Shown here one piece after another: positions 1 through 7,730 of a DNA stretch of 64,000 nucleotides. The notes beneath the pieces are model-generated. The model searched no databases and was not told the origin of the DNA. It saw only the letters and a program-made list of their open reading frames with translations. The stretch spans positions 1,411,001-1,475,000 of the forward strand of contig NC_007643.1 in the NCBI RefSeq assembly GCF_000013085.1, read 5' to 3'. The translations under genes and the position numbers were made by a program. This stretch comes from Rhodospirillum rubrum ATCC 11170. Lineage in GTDB: Bacteria > Pseudomonadota > Alphaproteobacteria > Rhodospirillales > Rhodospirillaceae. Position 1 is the stretch's first letter; each line of letters opens with the position of its first letter.

Positions 1-138
1 ATCGGCAAGGCGCAGGGCCTCCAGTCCATCGAGGGACAAGGTGACGCTTTGCAGATCCCGCAGCGGAATGCCCTGGGGCTTGTAGAAGTGGACCGCAAGA
101 TCGGTGCGGACCGTCCGGGTTTTTCGGGGACGGGGCAT
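1..138 (-). CDS. UPF0251/DUF134 family protein (partial)
   Basis: Only the first 46 codons lie in the window; the rest is beyond base 1. The N-terminus begins MPRPRKTRTV, the hallmark start of the UPF0251 (DUF134) family. It continues with an LDGLEALRLAD stretch, matching the family's 'DE.EA.RL.D' segment just before its helix-turn-helix. Family members are small putative DNA-binding proteins, often with Cys-rich or metal-linked partners; their biochemical role is not settled. The ATG at 138 follows a purine-rich GGAGAAAG at a good distance, so the start is secure. The DNA-binding region itself cannot be checked here. Confidence 0.75.
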   Translation of the reverse strand, partial: MPRPRKTRTVRTDLAVHFYKPQGIPLRDLQSVTLSLDGLEALRLAD

Positions 139-272
139 GCTTTCTCCGTTCTGAGCCTATGCTCAAAACTAAGGTGGGCGCCGACCAAACGCAAGGATGT
201 TATGAACGCAAGCTCATAATGCCTCGCGGCGGGCGCAAGGAGAAAAGGACGGTAATATGTTGATTGGACATG

Positions 273-305
273 AAAAAACCGGGCATCGACGCTATCGGTG
301 CCCGG
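273..305 (-). terminator. rho-independent terminator on the minus strand
   Basis: An 11-bp stem (one G-T pair) with a 5-base loop lies at 279-305. Read on the minus strand it is followed directly by six T (A run at 273-278). No minus-strand gene is recognisable just upstream of it, so it may end a small RNA transcribed leftward from roughly 310-480. Confidence 0.65.
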
Positions 306-842
306 TGAAGTAGACCACATGAGGAACTGGTATGGTCGGCCGATCGGGTGTCGGGGGTATCTGACACCCTGTTGGCTCGCCGCTGTTGTAGGCTGCGTGC
401 ATCGGCTGGGCATTGACAATTATCAAGACAAAGTTCCGACCCGAAATAAAAAGCCCAGCGCCGGGAAGGGGGTGATGTTTCGTCATCGGCCTTGTGGCGC
501 TCTCGCCACAGGGGTTCTTAAACGGGATAGCCGATCGATCATCGCCGATTGTGATGGGCAGTCGCCCCCTCTATGGTCGGTCCATGGTGGGGATGTCGGC
601 GGTTCTTTCGCACTTGCGAAAAGAGGCTCGGCGAACCACTTTTTTAGATTTCACACCCCTCCCGACCCCTCGGGAGCACTCCTGGTCTCCAGGACACCAT
701 CACGACGTTGAAAGGGAGGTTGGTCCGGCCAAGGGCTGGAGCGATCCCAAAGATCGAGCTTTTTGTGTTGGCGGCACCCACGAAGCGGGTGTCCCGGCGG
801 GGAAGCCACTCGGACAGAAACGAAAGGGCCGTGCCATCGGCC

Positions 843-867
843 GGACCCTCCCGACACCGGGAGGTCC
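843..867 (+). promoter_or_regulatory. Hairpin sequestering the SleB-gene ribosome site
   Basis: The left arm GGACCCTCCC (843-852) pairs, with one bulged C, to the right arm GGGAGGTCC (859-867). The right arm contains the GGGAGG ribosome binding site for the ATG at 873. Folding would hide the ribosome site, so this could be an RNA thermometer, the expression platform of a leader, or simply chance in GC-rich DNA. Confidence 0.45.
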
Positions 868-872
868 CAAAG

Positions 873-1535
873 ATGGTGCGGGGGAAACAGCCGATGAGAC
901 TTATCCTGACCGCGCTGGGAGCCTTGCTCCTCGGTGCTTCGCTGGCGGGGGCTGCGGAATTGCCCAAGGACATCCGGGTTGGCCCCGGAACGCTGGTTGT
1001 GGCCAAGAAAGACATGCTTTGTCTGGCCCTCAATGATTACTGGGAAGCCCGCGGCGAGACGCTGCAGGGGCGGGTGGCGGTGGCCCAGGTGGTTCTGAAC
1101 CGGGCCCGCGATCCCCGCTTCCCGGGCTCCATCTGCGACGTCGTGCAGGAGAATCGCAGCGGTATGGGACGGGGATGCCAATTCTCGTGGTACTGCGACG
1201 GCAAGGCCGATGCCCCGATCGAGGAAGACGCTTGGCGTTCCTCGGTGCTGCTGGCCATGTCGGTGCTGCGGCGCGACAACGCCATCAACGATCCGACGCG
1301 CGGCGCGCTTTGGTACCATAACGGCACCGTGGCGCCGTCGTGGGCGGACCGGCTTGACCGCACGGTTCGCATCGGCACCCATGTGTTCTATACCGATACC
1401 GTGGGGCGCCGCCCGGCGACGCAAACCGCCAAACGCGACACCGGCACGTCGACTACCACCGGGACTCCCGTCCCCTCCACCTTCGCCGACTGGATCGATA
1501 CCGTCCAGAAAGGCGAGCAGGTGGCGGGGCAGTAG
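873..1535 (+). CDS. SleB-like cell wall hydrolase (Hydrolase_2 family)
   Basis: The 220-residue product is predicted to be an exported peptidoglycan hydrolase. A short basic N-terminus and a hydrophobic signal (MRLILTALGALLLGASLAG) end at an AAE cleavage-like site. From about residue 50 comes the SleB/CwlJ core: an EARGE motif carrying the likely catalytic Glu, then GRVAVAQVVLNRA, typical of Hydrolase_2. The tail from about residue 175 is Thr/Ser/Pro-rich and probably disordered. I chose the ATG at 873 because GGGAGG sits 8 bases upstream; an in-frame ATG at 894 is an alternative. In alphaproteobacteria this family is linked to envelope remodelling rather than spore germination. The unusually long structured leader suggests post-transcriptional control. 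Confidence 0.85.
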   Translation: MVRGKQPMRLILTALGALLLGASLAGAAELPKDIRVGPGTLVVAKKDMLCLALNDYWEARGETLQGRVAVAQVVLNRARDPRFPGSICDVVQENRSGMGRGCQFSWYCDGKADAPIEEDAWRSSVLLAMSVLRRDNAINDPTRGALWYHNGTVAPSWADRLDRTVRIGTHVFYTDTVGRRPATQTAKRDTGTSTTTGTPVPSTFADWIDTVQKGEQVAGQ

Positions 1536-1622
1536 CGCGGCGGCTTCCCTTGATCACTCGGGCCTCAGGGGGTAGCTTTTCCCCCCTCCACGGCCCGAGA
1601 ACTCAAGGGGTTTGAGATAACC

Positions 1623-2660
1623 ATGGCTTACAGAGCAGGCGGCTATCGGGTGGCGGTGATCGGCGCCACCGGCAATGTCGGGCGCGAAATGCTGTCCACC
1701 CTTGCCGAACGTAAATTTCCAGTCAGCGAAGTGATCGCGCTCGCCTCCTCGCGCTCGGCGGGACGCGAGGTGTCTTTCGGCGAGGATCAGGTGCTGAAGG
1801 TCCGCGACCTTGAGACCTTCGATTTCACCGGGGTCGATATCGCCCTCAGTTCGCCCGGCGCCAAGGTGTCGGCCACCCATAGCCCGCGCGCCGCCGCCGC
1901 CGGCTGCGTGGTGATCGACAACACCAGCCATTTCCGCATGGATCGCGACGTGCCGTTGGTGGTGCCCGAGGTCAATCCCCAGGCGATCGCCGGCTATACC
2001 AAGCGTCATATCATCGCCAATCCCAATTGCTCGACCATCCAGATGGTGGTGGCGCTCAAGCCCCTGCACGACGCCTTCGGCATCAAGCGCGTGGTCGTCA
2101 GCACCTATCAGTCGGTGTCGGGCGCGGGCAAGGATGGCATGGACGAGCTGTTCAACCAGACCAAGGGCATCTACGTCAACCAGCCGCCCGCCGACTTCCA
2201 GCAGAAGTTCACCAAGCAGATCGCCTTCAACGTCATCCCCCATATCGATATTTTCATGGATGACGGCGCCACCAAGGAAGAGTGGAAGATGGCGGCCGAG
2301 ACCTGCAAGATCCTCGATCCGGCGATCAAGGTTCACGCCAATTGCGCCCGGGTCCCGGTCTTCGTCGGTCATGCGGAATACGTCAACATCGAGACCGAAA
2401 AGCCGATGAGCGAAGAGGCGGCCCGCCGCGCCCTCAAGGGCGGCGAAGGGGTGATCATCGTCGATCATCGCGCCAATGAAGGCTATGTGACGCCGGCCGA
2501 GTGTTCGGGCGAGGACGCGGTTTATGTTTCGCGCATCCGCAAGGACACCACCGTTGAGAACGGTCTGTCGTTCTGGTGCGTCTCCGACAATCTGCGCAAG
2601 GGCGCCGCGCTCAATGCCGTGCAGATCGCCGAGGTTCTGGCCCGCGATTACCTGAAGTAG
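1623..2660 (+). CDS. asd: Aspartate-semialdehyde dehydrogenase
   Basis: This enzyme reduces L-aspartyl-4-phosphate to aspartate semialdehyde with NADPH, at the branch to lysine, diaminopimelate, threonine and methionine. At 345 residues it has the usual family length. A Rossmann GATGNVGREML motif lies near residue 15. The active-site Cys136 sits in NPNCSTIQ. The C-terminal dimerisation domain carries the CARVPVFVGH substrate-binding segment. The cytosolic enzyme also supplies diaminopimelate for the cell wall. It appears to be a single-gene unit, with a strong terminator immediately after it. Confidence 0.97.
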   Translation: MAYRAGGYRVAVIGATGNVGREMLSTLAERKFPVSEVIALASSRSAGREVSFGEDQVLKVRDLETFDFTGVDIALSSPGAKVSATHSPRAAAAGCVVIDNTSHFRMDRDVPLVVPEVNPQAIAGYTKRHIIANPNCSTIQMVVALKPLHDAFGIKRVVVSTYQSVSGAGKDGMDELFNQTKGIYVNQPPADFQQKFTKQIAFNVIPHIDIFMDDGATKEEWKMAAETCKILDPAIKVHANCARVPVFVGHAEYVNIETEKPMSEEAARRALKGGEGVIIVDHRANEGYVTPAECSGEDAVYVSRIRKDTTVENGLSFWCVSDNLRKGAALNAVQIAEVLARDYLK

Positions 2661-2680
2661 GGCCGCCGACCGGGTCCCAA

Positions 2681-2724
2681 AACGCCCCCTTTCCGCCGTT
2701 TCAATCGGGAAGGGGGCGTTTTTT
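2681..2724 (+). terminator. Terminator after asd
   Basis: An 11-bp stem AACGCCCCCTT/AAGGGGGCGTT with an 18-base loop is followed by TTTT. The stem is GC-rich and sits 20 bases after the asd stop. It separates asd from the converging chemoreceptor gene. Confidence 0.85.
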
Positions 2725-2729
2725 CGCGC

Positions 2730-4796
2730 TTACCCCGCCACGCGGATCTGCGTGACGAAGCCGCCGACCGTCTGATCGAGCAAGGTGGAATCCCCCGCCA
2801 GGGAATCGGCCAGCTTTGAAAGCTTGGTGGCGGCCGCGCCGGTCTGATGGGCGGCTTCCAGAACCTTGCCGATCGACGACGAGACCTCGGCCGTGCCGTT
2901 GGCCGCCTGTTGAACGTTGCGGGCGATCTCGGTGGTGGCGGCGCCTTGCTGCTCGACGGCGGCGGCGATGCCGATGGTGTGCTGATTGACGGCGGCGATG
3001 GTCGCCGTGATGGCGCCGATCGCCGTGGTGGCGCGCTCGGTTTCCACCTGGATGGCCGCGACCTGGGACTGGATGTCCTCGGTCGCCTTGGCGGTCTGGT
3101 TGGCCAGGGTCTTGACCTCGCCGGCGACGACGGCGAAGCCCTTGCCGGCGTCTCCCGCCCGCGCCGCCTCGATGGTGGCGTTGAGCGCCAGCAGATTGGT
3201 CTGGCTGGCGATATCGGAAATCAGCTTGACGACGTCGCCGATCTTGCGCACCGCTTCGGTCAGGCTGCGGACCATGGCGTTGGTGCTTTCGGCCTGCTGG
3301 ACGGCGCCATCGGTGGTGGCGGCGGTTTCGGCGACGCGGCGCGAGATCTCCTGGATGCTGTTGGACAATTCCTCGGCCGCCGCCGCCACGGTCTGAACAT
3401 TGGCGCTGGCGTCTTCCGAGGCGGTGGCGACGACCTCGGACTGGCGCGAGGAGAGTTCGGAGGTCTGCAACAAGGACTTGGTTTCGGCGCGGAGCTGCTC
3501 GGCGGCGCGGGTGACGCCGGCGACGACGCCATCGATCGAGCCGACGAACTCCGAAGTGACGACTTCGGTTTTCTGGCGGCGTTGATCGCGGGCCAAGCGC
3601 TCGTCTTCGGCGTGTTTGGCCTGGGTATCGGCGGCCAGGGCGTTGCCGCGCAGCACCTCGAGGGCTTTGGCCATGCGGCCGATCTCGTCGCGGCGGTCGG
3701 TATGGGGCACGGCGAACTCACGCGCCCCTTGGGCGAAATCGACGATCGTCGCGGTCAGATGATCAAGGGGCGCCGTCACCCGGCGACCGGTCACGATGAT
3801 GATAACGGCGACGATGCCGACGGCGAGGCCGAGCAATCCCGAAAGCTCCCATAAGGCAAAGGAGGCCTTGGCGATCTTCTCGTCAACCAACTGGCGGGCG
3901 TCATCGATGGCGGCGTCGCGGACGAGCATGATCGACTGGAGCATCGGGGCGGTCATTTTGCGCCATTCAGCCCCTTCGAGATCATAGGCGCCGTCGCCGG
4001 CATGGGCGGTCACCCGGGCGCGCGCGGCGGCGAAGGGTTTGACGAACTGGGCATCGACCGCTTCAACGGCGGCGCGCAGACGCGGCGAGCTGTCGTCGGC
4101 GGTGCCGGCGCGGGTCAATTGCTCCCACAGCAGCTGAATGCGGCCATCAAGAAGGCTCATCTGGGCCAATTGCGTCGGGGTGAACGGCTTTTTGCCCACC
4201 ACGGCGTCGAGATGCAGGGTCGATTGACGGCCGGCGTTGTCGCGAAGCTGCCCGGTGATCAAAGCCAGCGCGGCCGGGACGGTCACTTCGGCATCCGTCA
4301 GCCCCAACTGGTGCTCCAGGGCGGAGGTGAGCTTTGAAACCTCGGTCAACAAGCCGAGCATGCCGGCGATGAGCTCCTTGCGAAAGGCGACGATGCGCTG
4401 CGGATCGCCGTCGGTGGTCGCGTCGACCTTCTGGCGCCATTCCGCCAAATCCGCACGGACCTTGGTGATGGTCTGCAGGGCGCGCCGGCCGTCGTCCGAA
4501 GGACTGGCCCGCAGGGTGCTTTCGACCCGGTCGAAAGTCTGGTTCAGGCGCTCGCGGGTGGTGAGCAGGGTTTTTCGCGCTTCGGGACCGCCATCAAGGG
4601 AAACGCTGCTGGCGCCGCGTTCGGGGGCCAGGGTCTCGGAAATCAAGGTGGCGGCCCCCAACAACTCCACAAGGTCACCGGCGTCTTTGGCCCTGTGGCT
4701 TTCCTGCCAACTCGTGCGGAAAAGAAGAAAGGCCATGACGATCAAAATGATCGATATGGAAAAAAAGCACATCATCATGAAACGCTTTATCGACAT
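2730..4796 (-). CDS. Methyl-accepting chemotaxis protein with NIT-like sensor
   Basis: This 688-residue transmembrane chemoreceptor has TM1 at about residues 7-27, a periplasmic sensor to about 313, and TM2 at about 314-334. HAMP follows at about 335-390, then a long signalling coiled coil. The sensor begins with a [10 protein letters not shown] segment resembling the ERG motif at the start of nitrate/nitrite-sensing (NIT) domains; this is a family resemblance, not proof of the ligand. The cytoplasmic tip carries the conserved EIARNVQQA and [20 protein letters not shown] type segments that bind CheA/CheW. No C-terminal CheR-binding pentapeptide is seen. It stands alone, without che genes nearby. 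Confidence 0.93.
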   Translation of the reverse strand: MSIKRFMMMCFFSISIILIVMAFLLFRTSWQESHRAKDAGDLVELLGAATLISETLAPERGASSVSLDGGPEARKTLLTTRERLNQTFDRVESTLRASPSDDGRRALQTITKVRADLAEWRQKVDATTDGDPQRIVAFRKELIAGMLGLLTEVSKLTSALEHQLGLTDAEVTVPAALALITGQLRDNAGRQSTLHLDAVVGKKPFTPTQLAQMSLLDGRIQLLWEQLTRAGTADDSSPRLRAAVEAVDAQFVKPFAAARARVTAHAGDGAYDLEGAEWRKMTAPMLQSIMLVRDAAIDDARQLVDEKIAKASFALWELSGLLGLAVGIVAVIIIVTGRRVTAPLDHLTATIVDFAQGAREFAVPHTDRRDEIGRMAKALEVLRGNALAADTQAKHAEDERLARDQRRQKTEVVTSEFVGSIDGVVAGVTRAAEQLRAETKSLLQTSELSSRQSEVVATASEDASANVQTVAAAAEELSNSIQEISRRVAETAATTDGAVQQAESTNAMVRSLTEAVRKIGDVVKLISDIASQTNLLALNATIEAARAGDAGKGFAVVAGEVKTLANQTAKATEDIQSQVAAIQVETERATTAIGAITATIAAVNQHTIGIAAAVEQQGAATTEIARNVQQAANGTAEVSSSIGKVLEAAHQTGAAATKLSKLADSLAGDSTLLDQTVGGFVTQIRVAG

Positions 4797-4968
4797 GACA
4801 TTCCCCGATCTATCCGCTCTACGGGCGGGGGAGCCCTTCCTTCGGCGCGATCCGTCGCAGGGAGAGTCCGAGATAAGGAAGTTTAGCTTTTGTCGATGAT
4901 CAGCAAAATAAAATATACGTCTATAGGACTATAGGATTAGGGTAATAACACGTTGAGACTATCGCTAC
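4797..4968. other. AT-rich intergenic region upstream of the chemoreceptor
   Basis: This 172-bp gap is clearly AT-richer than its surroundings, notably at 4900-4950. It contains a short direct repeat of CTATAGGA near 4922-4938. On the minus strand it should hold the chemoreceptor promoter, but I cannot fix -35/-10 boxes with confidence. Confidence 0.35.
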
Positions 4969-5574
4969 CTATCCAAAGACAAGCAGGGCGAGTACCGCGA
5001 TACCGAAAACCAGCAAAAGCCCACCCGACATCTTGTTGAGCCAATCGAGCCAGAGCGGGGTGAAATGGCTGCGTACGGCGCCGGCCGCCGCCGCCAGGGT
5101 CGCCCACCACAGCGACGAGCCAAGAAAGACTCCGAGAATCACCAGCGAGGCGTCGACCCTGTCCCGGTCGAATCCGGCCAGACTGAACGAGGCGAAAACC
5201 GCCATGAAGGCCAGGATCGTCGCCGGATTGGTCATGGTGATGGTGAAGGTTGACAAGAAGTCCTTGAGCAGGCCGATGCGCGAGTTTTCCGCGGGCAGGA
5301 TCAGCGGTGGGCGGCGCAGGGTGCGCACGCCCAGGACCAGCAGGAAGAGGCCGCCGACCACCGACAGCGCGTTCTTGTTCTGGGTGAGGAAATCACTGAT
5401 AAGCCCCAGGCCGAGGCCGGCGACCGCCCCATAAAAGGTATCGGCCACCGCGGCGCCCATGCCGGCGACGAAGGCGGCGAAGCGCCCATCGGCCAGGGCC
5501 TTGCGGATGCACAGGATGCCCACCGGTCCGACCGGGGCGGCGATGGCAAGGCCGACGGCCATGCCCTTGATCAA
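4969..5574 (-). CDS. LysE/RhtB-family amino acid exporter
   Basis: This is an inner-membrane exporter of about 200 residues with six hydrophobic segments. The family signature GLAIAAPVGPVGILCIRKAL lies in TM1. The family exports amino acids such as lysine, threonine or homoserine lactones; the substrate here is unknown. The start is uncertain. Family alignment puts the first residue just before 'LIPLIKGMAVG', but no ATG exists there. I place it at a TTG (5574). ATG 5562 would shorten TM1, and CTG 5583 fits the alignment but is a rare start. A GAGGAAGGA stretch lies further upstream near 5610. It runs convergently into nothing on its left and is preceded by pyridoxal kinase on the same strand. 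Confidence 0.8.
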   Translation of the reverse strand: MIKGMAVGLAIAAPVGPVGILCIRKALADGRFAAFVAGMGAAVADTFYGAVAGLGLGLISDFLTQNKNALSVVGGLFLLVLGVRTLRRPPLILPAENSRIGLLKDFLSTFTITMTNPATILAFMAVFASFSLAGFDRDRVDASLVILGVFLGSSLWWATLAAAAGAVRSHFTPLWLDWLNKMSGGLLLVFGIAVLALLVFG

Positions 5575-5698
5575 AGGGATCAGTATCTCGCTGCCGATTT
5601 TATCGATCCTTCCTCGCGGTTCCGGACGCTCTGCGCCACCGGCGGCCTTCTGATAGCCTTCGGCCCGGTCGGGGGCAAATAAAACCGGCCGGCTTTCT

Positions 5699-6574
5699 TC
5701 ATGCCAGCGGCGCGATCGGCACGGGGTCCAGCGGCGAGGCGAGGGCGGGCAGGCAGCGCACCAGGGCCATTTCACCGCGCCCGCTTCCCGCCGTGGCGCC
5801 AAGCACCAGGCGCACCCCGGCAACGGCCAGCGCCAGGGCGCGGGGCAGGGCCTGGGGATGCCACGGATCGCCCGCGTCCCTTAGCAGATGGCCAACAAGC
5901 AGCGCCGACAACAGGTCTCCCGTTCCCTTGATCCCGGCCACTCCGGCGATCAGCGGGCCGCGGGCCAGCCAGCTTGCCGTCGCGGTGACCAGCAGATCGC
6001 CGATCCCGCCGTCCTCGAAAGGCAGGCTGGTGACGATGACGGCGCGCGGCCCTTGGCCGACCAAGGCGCGGGCGGCCTCGAGAATGGCGCCGAGATCGGC
6101 GAGCGGCGGGGCGCGGCCGCTGAGAATCGCCAGTTCAAAGGCGTTGGGCATCAAAATGTCGGCGCGCGGCACCAACAGCGCGCCGACCCGCCCGGGCAGG
6201 GCGGGATCGACATAAAGCCCCTTGTCGGTATCGCCGAGCACCGGATCACAGACGACCAGGGCCCGGGGGGTGATGGCGCGCAGGCTATCGATGGCCTCGG
6301 CCACCACCTCGGCCGTATCGGGCCGCCCCAGGTATCCCGAGAGCAGGGCCTTACAGCGGCGGAATTCATCGAGCGGGCGCAAGGCGGCCAGCAGGGTCGC
6401 CAGCTCTTCGGCCGGGGTGACGCGCCCGGCGGGCCGACCGCGTCCCGGGTGATGGGCGAAGGCCACCGTATTGAGGGCGATCGGCTCGCGACCCAGGGCC
6501 TGCAGGGCGGGAACGGCCGCGGCATTGCCGACATGGCCGGCGCAAACATGGGACTGAATGGACAGAACGGGCAT
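5699..6574 (-). CDS. pdxY: Pyridoxal kinase (PdxY type)
   Basis: This 291-residue ribokinase-fold protein phosphorylates pyridoxal to pyridoxal 5'-phosphate in the B6 salvage pathway. The start MPVLSIQSHVCAGHVGNAAA is the classic PdxY/PdxK N-terminus. ALLSGYLG and DPVLGDTDKGLYV form substrate and cofactor loops. The GTGD anion-hole motif with its catalytic Asp lies near residue 220 (KGTGDLLSALL). Length and order of motifs match the family. No strong ribosome site is visible before the ATG. The gene is transcribed away from the CoA-lyase operon, with 244 bp between them. Confidence 0.93.
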   Translation of the reverse strand: MPVLSIQSHVCAGHVGNAAAVPALQALGREPIALNTVAFAHHPGRGRPAGRVTPAEELATLLAALRPLDEFRRCKALLSGYLGRPDTAEVVAEAIDSLRAITPRALVVCDPVLGDTDKGLYVDPALPGRVGALLVPRADILMPNAFELAILSGRAPPLADLGAILEAARALVGQGPRAVIVTSLPFEDGGIGDLLVTATASWLARGPLIAGVAGIKGTGDLLSALLVGHLLRDAGDPWHPQALPRALALAVAGVRLVLGATAGSGRGEMALVRCLPALASPLDPVPIAPLA

Positions 6575-6818
6575 GGCAGGGCAATTTTCATTCGTGACGG
6601 GAGGAGAAGGGCGGCTTTCGCGGTGCGGGAGCCTTGCCAGTCGACGAAACGATGAATACGCTTGGTCAAAGAGATGCGCAATTTCGTTACGTTAAAAGCG
6701 CGTTGCTGGAGCATGCCAGAGGCGCGTTGTTTAAGTGCGTCCCCAAGCGGGCGAAGACCGGGAAGAGTCGCCCCTACCGTCCAATGAGCAGCCCCAACAG
6801 GCAAGGAGGTTTTACACC

Positions 6819-7730
6819 ATGTCGTTTTCCGTGCGCCCGCGCCGCAGCGTGCTTTATATGCCCGGGTCGAATACCCGGGCCCTTGAAAAGGCCAGGACCC
6901 TGGCCGCCGACGGGCTGATCCTTGATCTCGAGGACGCCACCGCCCCCGATGCCAAGGAAGACGCCCGGGGCCACGTCTGCGCCGCCGCCCAGGCCCGCAG
7001 CTATGGCCAGCGCGAGGTGCTGATCCGGGTCAATGGCCTGAATACCGCCTGGGGCCATGCCGATCTGGTGGCCTGCGCCACCTCGGGCTGCGACGGGGTG
7101 CTGCTGCCCAAGGTGGAAAGCGCCGACGGCGTGCGCCAGGCCGAGGCCATTTTGCGGGCGGCCGGCGCCCCGGACGATCTGGCCCTGTGGTGCATGATGG
7201 AAACCCCGCGCGGCGTGCTTGATGTCGCGGCCATCGCCGGCGCCTCGCCGCGGCTGGCCGGGCTGGTGATGGGAACCTCCGATCTCGCCAAGGATCTGCA
7301 TTGCGCCCATACCCTCGAGCGCCTGCCGCTAATCACCGGTCTTGGGCTCTGCCTGCTGGCGGCGCGGGCCAATGGGCTGGCGATTTTGGACGGGGTGCAT
7401 CTTGATCTTCAAGACGACGAGGGGTTCGCCCTGTCCTGCGCCCAGGGTCGCGAGCTTGGCTTTGACGGCAAGACCCTGATCCACCCCAAGACCATCGGCG
7501 CCGCCAATGCCGCCTTCGCGCCTTCGGCCGAGGAGGTGGCGTGGTCGCGCCGGATCATCGAGGCCCATGCCGAGGCGGTGCGCGAGGGCAAGGGCGTGGT
7601 TCTGGTCGATGGCAAGTTGGTGGAGAACCTTCACGTGGAAAGTGCCCGCCGGCTTGTCACGCTCGACGAGAAGATCGCCGCCCTTGGCGGGGATCTGGCG
7701 CAGGACCGGGCGATGGGGAGCCAAGCGTGA
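6819..7730 (+). CDS. Malyl-CoA lyase/thioesterase family (Mcl2-like)
   Basis: This 303-residue member of the HpcH/HpaI-citrate lyase beta superfamily has GLILDLEDA near the N-terminus, then RVNGLNT and LPKVESADGV, which bind Mg2+ and the acyl-CoA. It resembles Rhodobacter Mcl2, an (S)-malyl-CoA thioesterase, more than the lyase Mcl1, judged from memory of SVLYMPGS near the start and LVENLHV near the end. A malyl- or beta-methylmalyl-CoA lyase is the alternative. GGAGG 9 bases before the ATG at 6819 fixes the start. The stop overlaps the mch start (TGATG), so the two are co-translated. That places it in the ethylmalonyl-CoA/glyoxylate route for acetate assimilation. Confidence 0.88.
   Translation: MSFSVRPRRSVLYMPGSNTRALEKARTLAADGLILDLEDATAPDAKEDARGHVCAAAQARSYGQREVLIRVNGLNTAWGHADLVACATSGCDGVLLPKVESADGVRQAEAILRAAGAPDDLALWCMMETPRGVLDVAAIAGASPRLAGLVMGTSDLAKDLHCAHTLERLPLITGLGLCLLAARANGLAILDGVHLDLQDDEGFALSCAQGRELGFDGKTLIHPKTIGAANAAFAPSAEEVAWSRRIIEAHAEAVREGKGVVLVDGKLVENLHVESARRLVTLDEKIAALGGDLAQDRAMGSQA

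Larger units (their letters stand above)
139..872. other. 734-bp non-coding region rich in hairpins
   Basis: No convincing gene is visible. The open frames here lack ribosome sites and recognisable protein features. Visible structure includes a minus-strand terminator at 273-305, an inverted repeat at 346-352/363-369, and a 7-bp stem with a CTCT loop at 493-510. Nested stems at 601-637 are followed by a T run. Further hairpins lie at 659-676, 681-693, 742-756 and 775-791. A final hairpin at 843-867 covers the ribosome site of the next gene. I tried to match tmRNA, RNase P RNA, SRP RNA and common riboswitches by eye without success. It may be a structured leader, one or more small RNAs, or both. 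Confidence 0.5.

Noticed and set aside
292-711. Two open frames (64 codons minus, 137 codons plus) in the long non-coding region
   Set aside because: They overlap a terminator and hairpins, have no ribosome site and no protein-like features; the region looks structural.
774-850. Cobalamin-type riboswitch suggested by GAAGCCACTCGG
   Set aside because: The other conserved boxes of the cobalamin element are missing and the downstream gene is not related to B12.
2847-3854. Long Gly/Asp-rich plus-strand frame inside the chemoreceptor gene
   Set aside because: Its composition is that of an antisense shadow of a high-GC coding sequence; the minus-strand chemoreceptor is clear.
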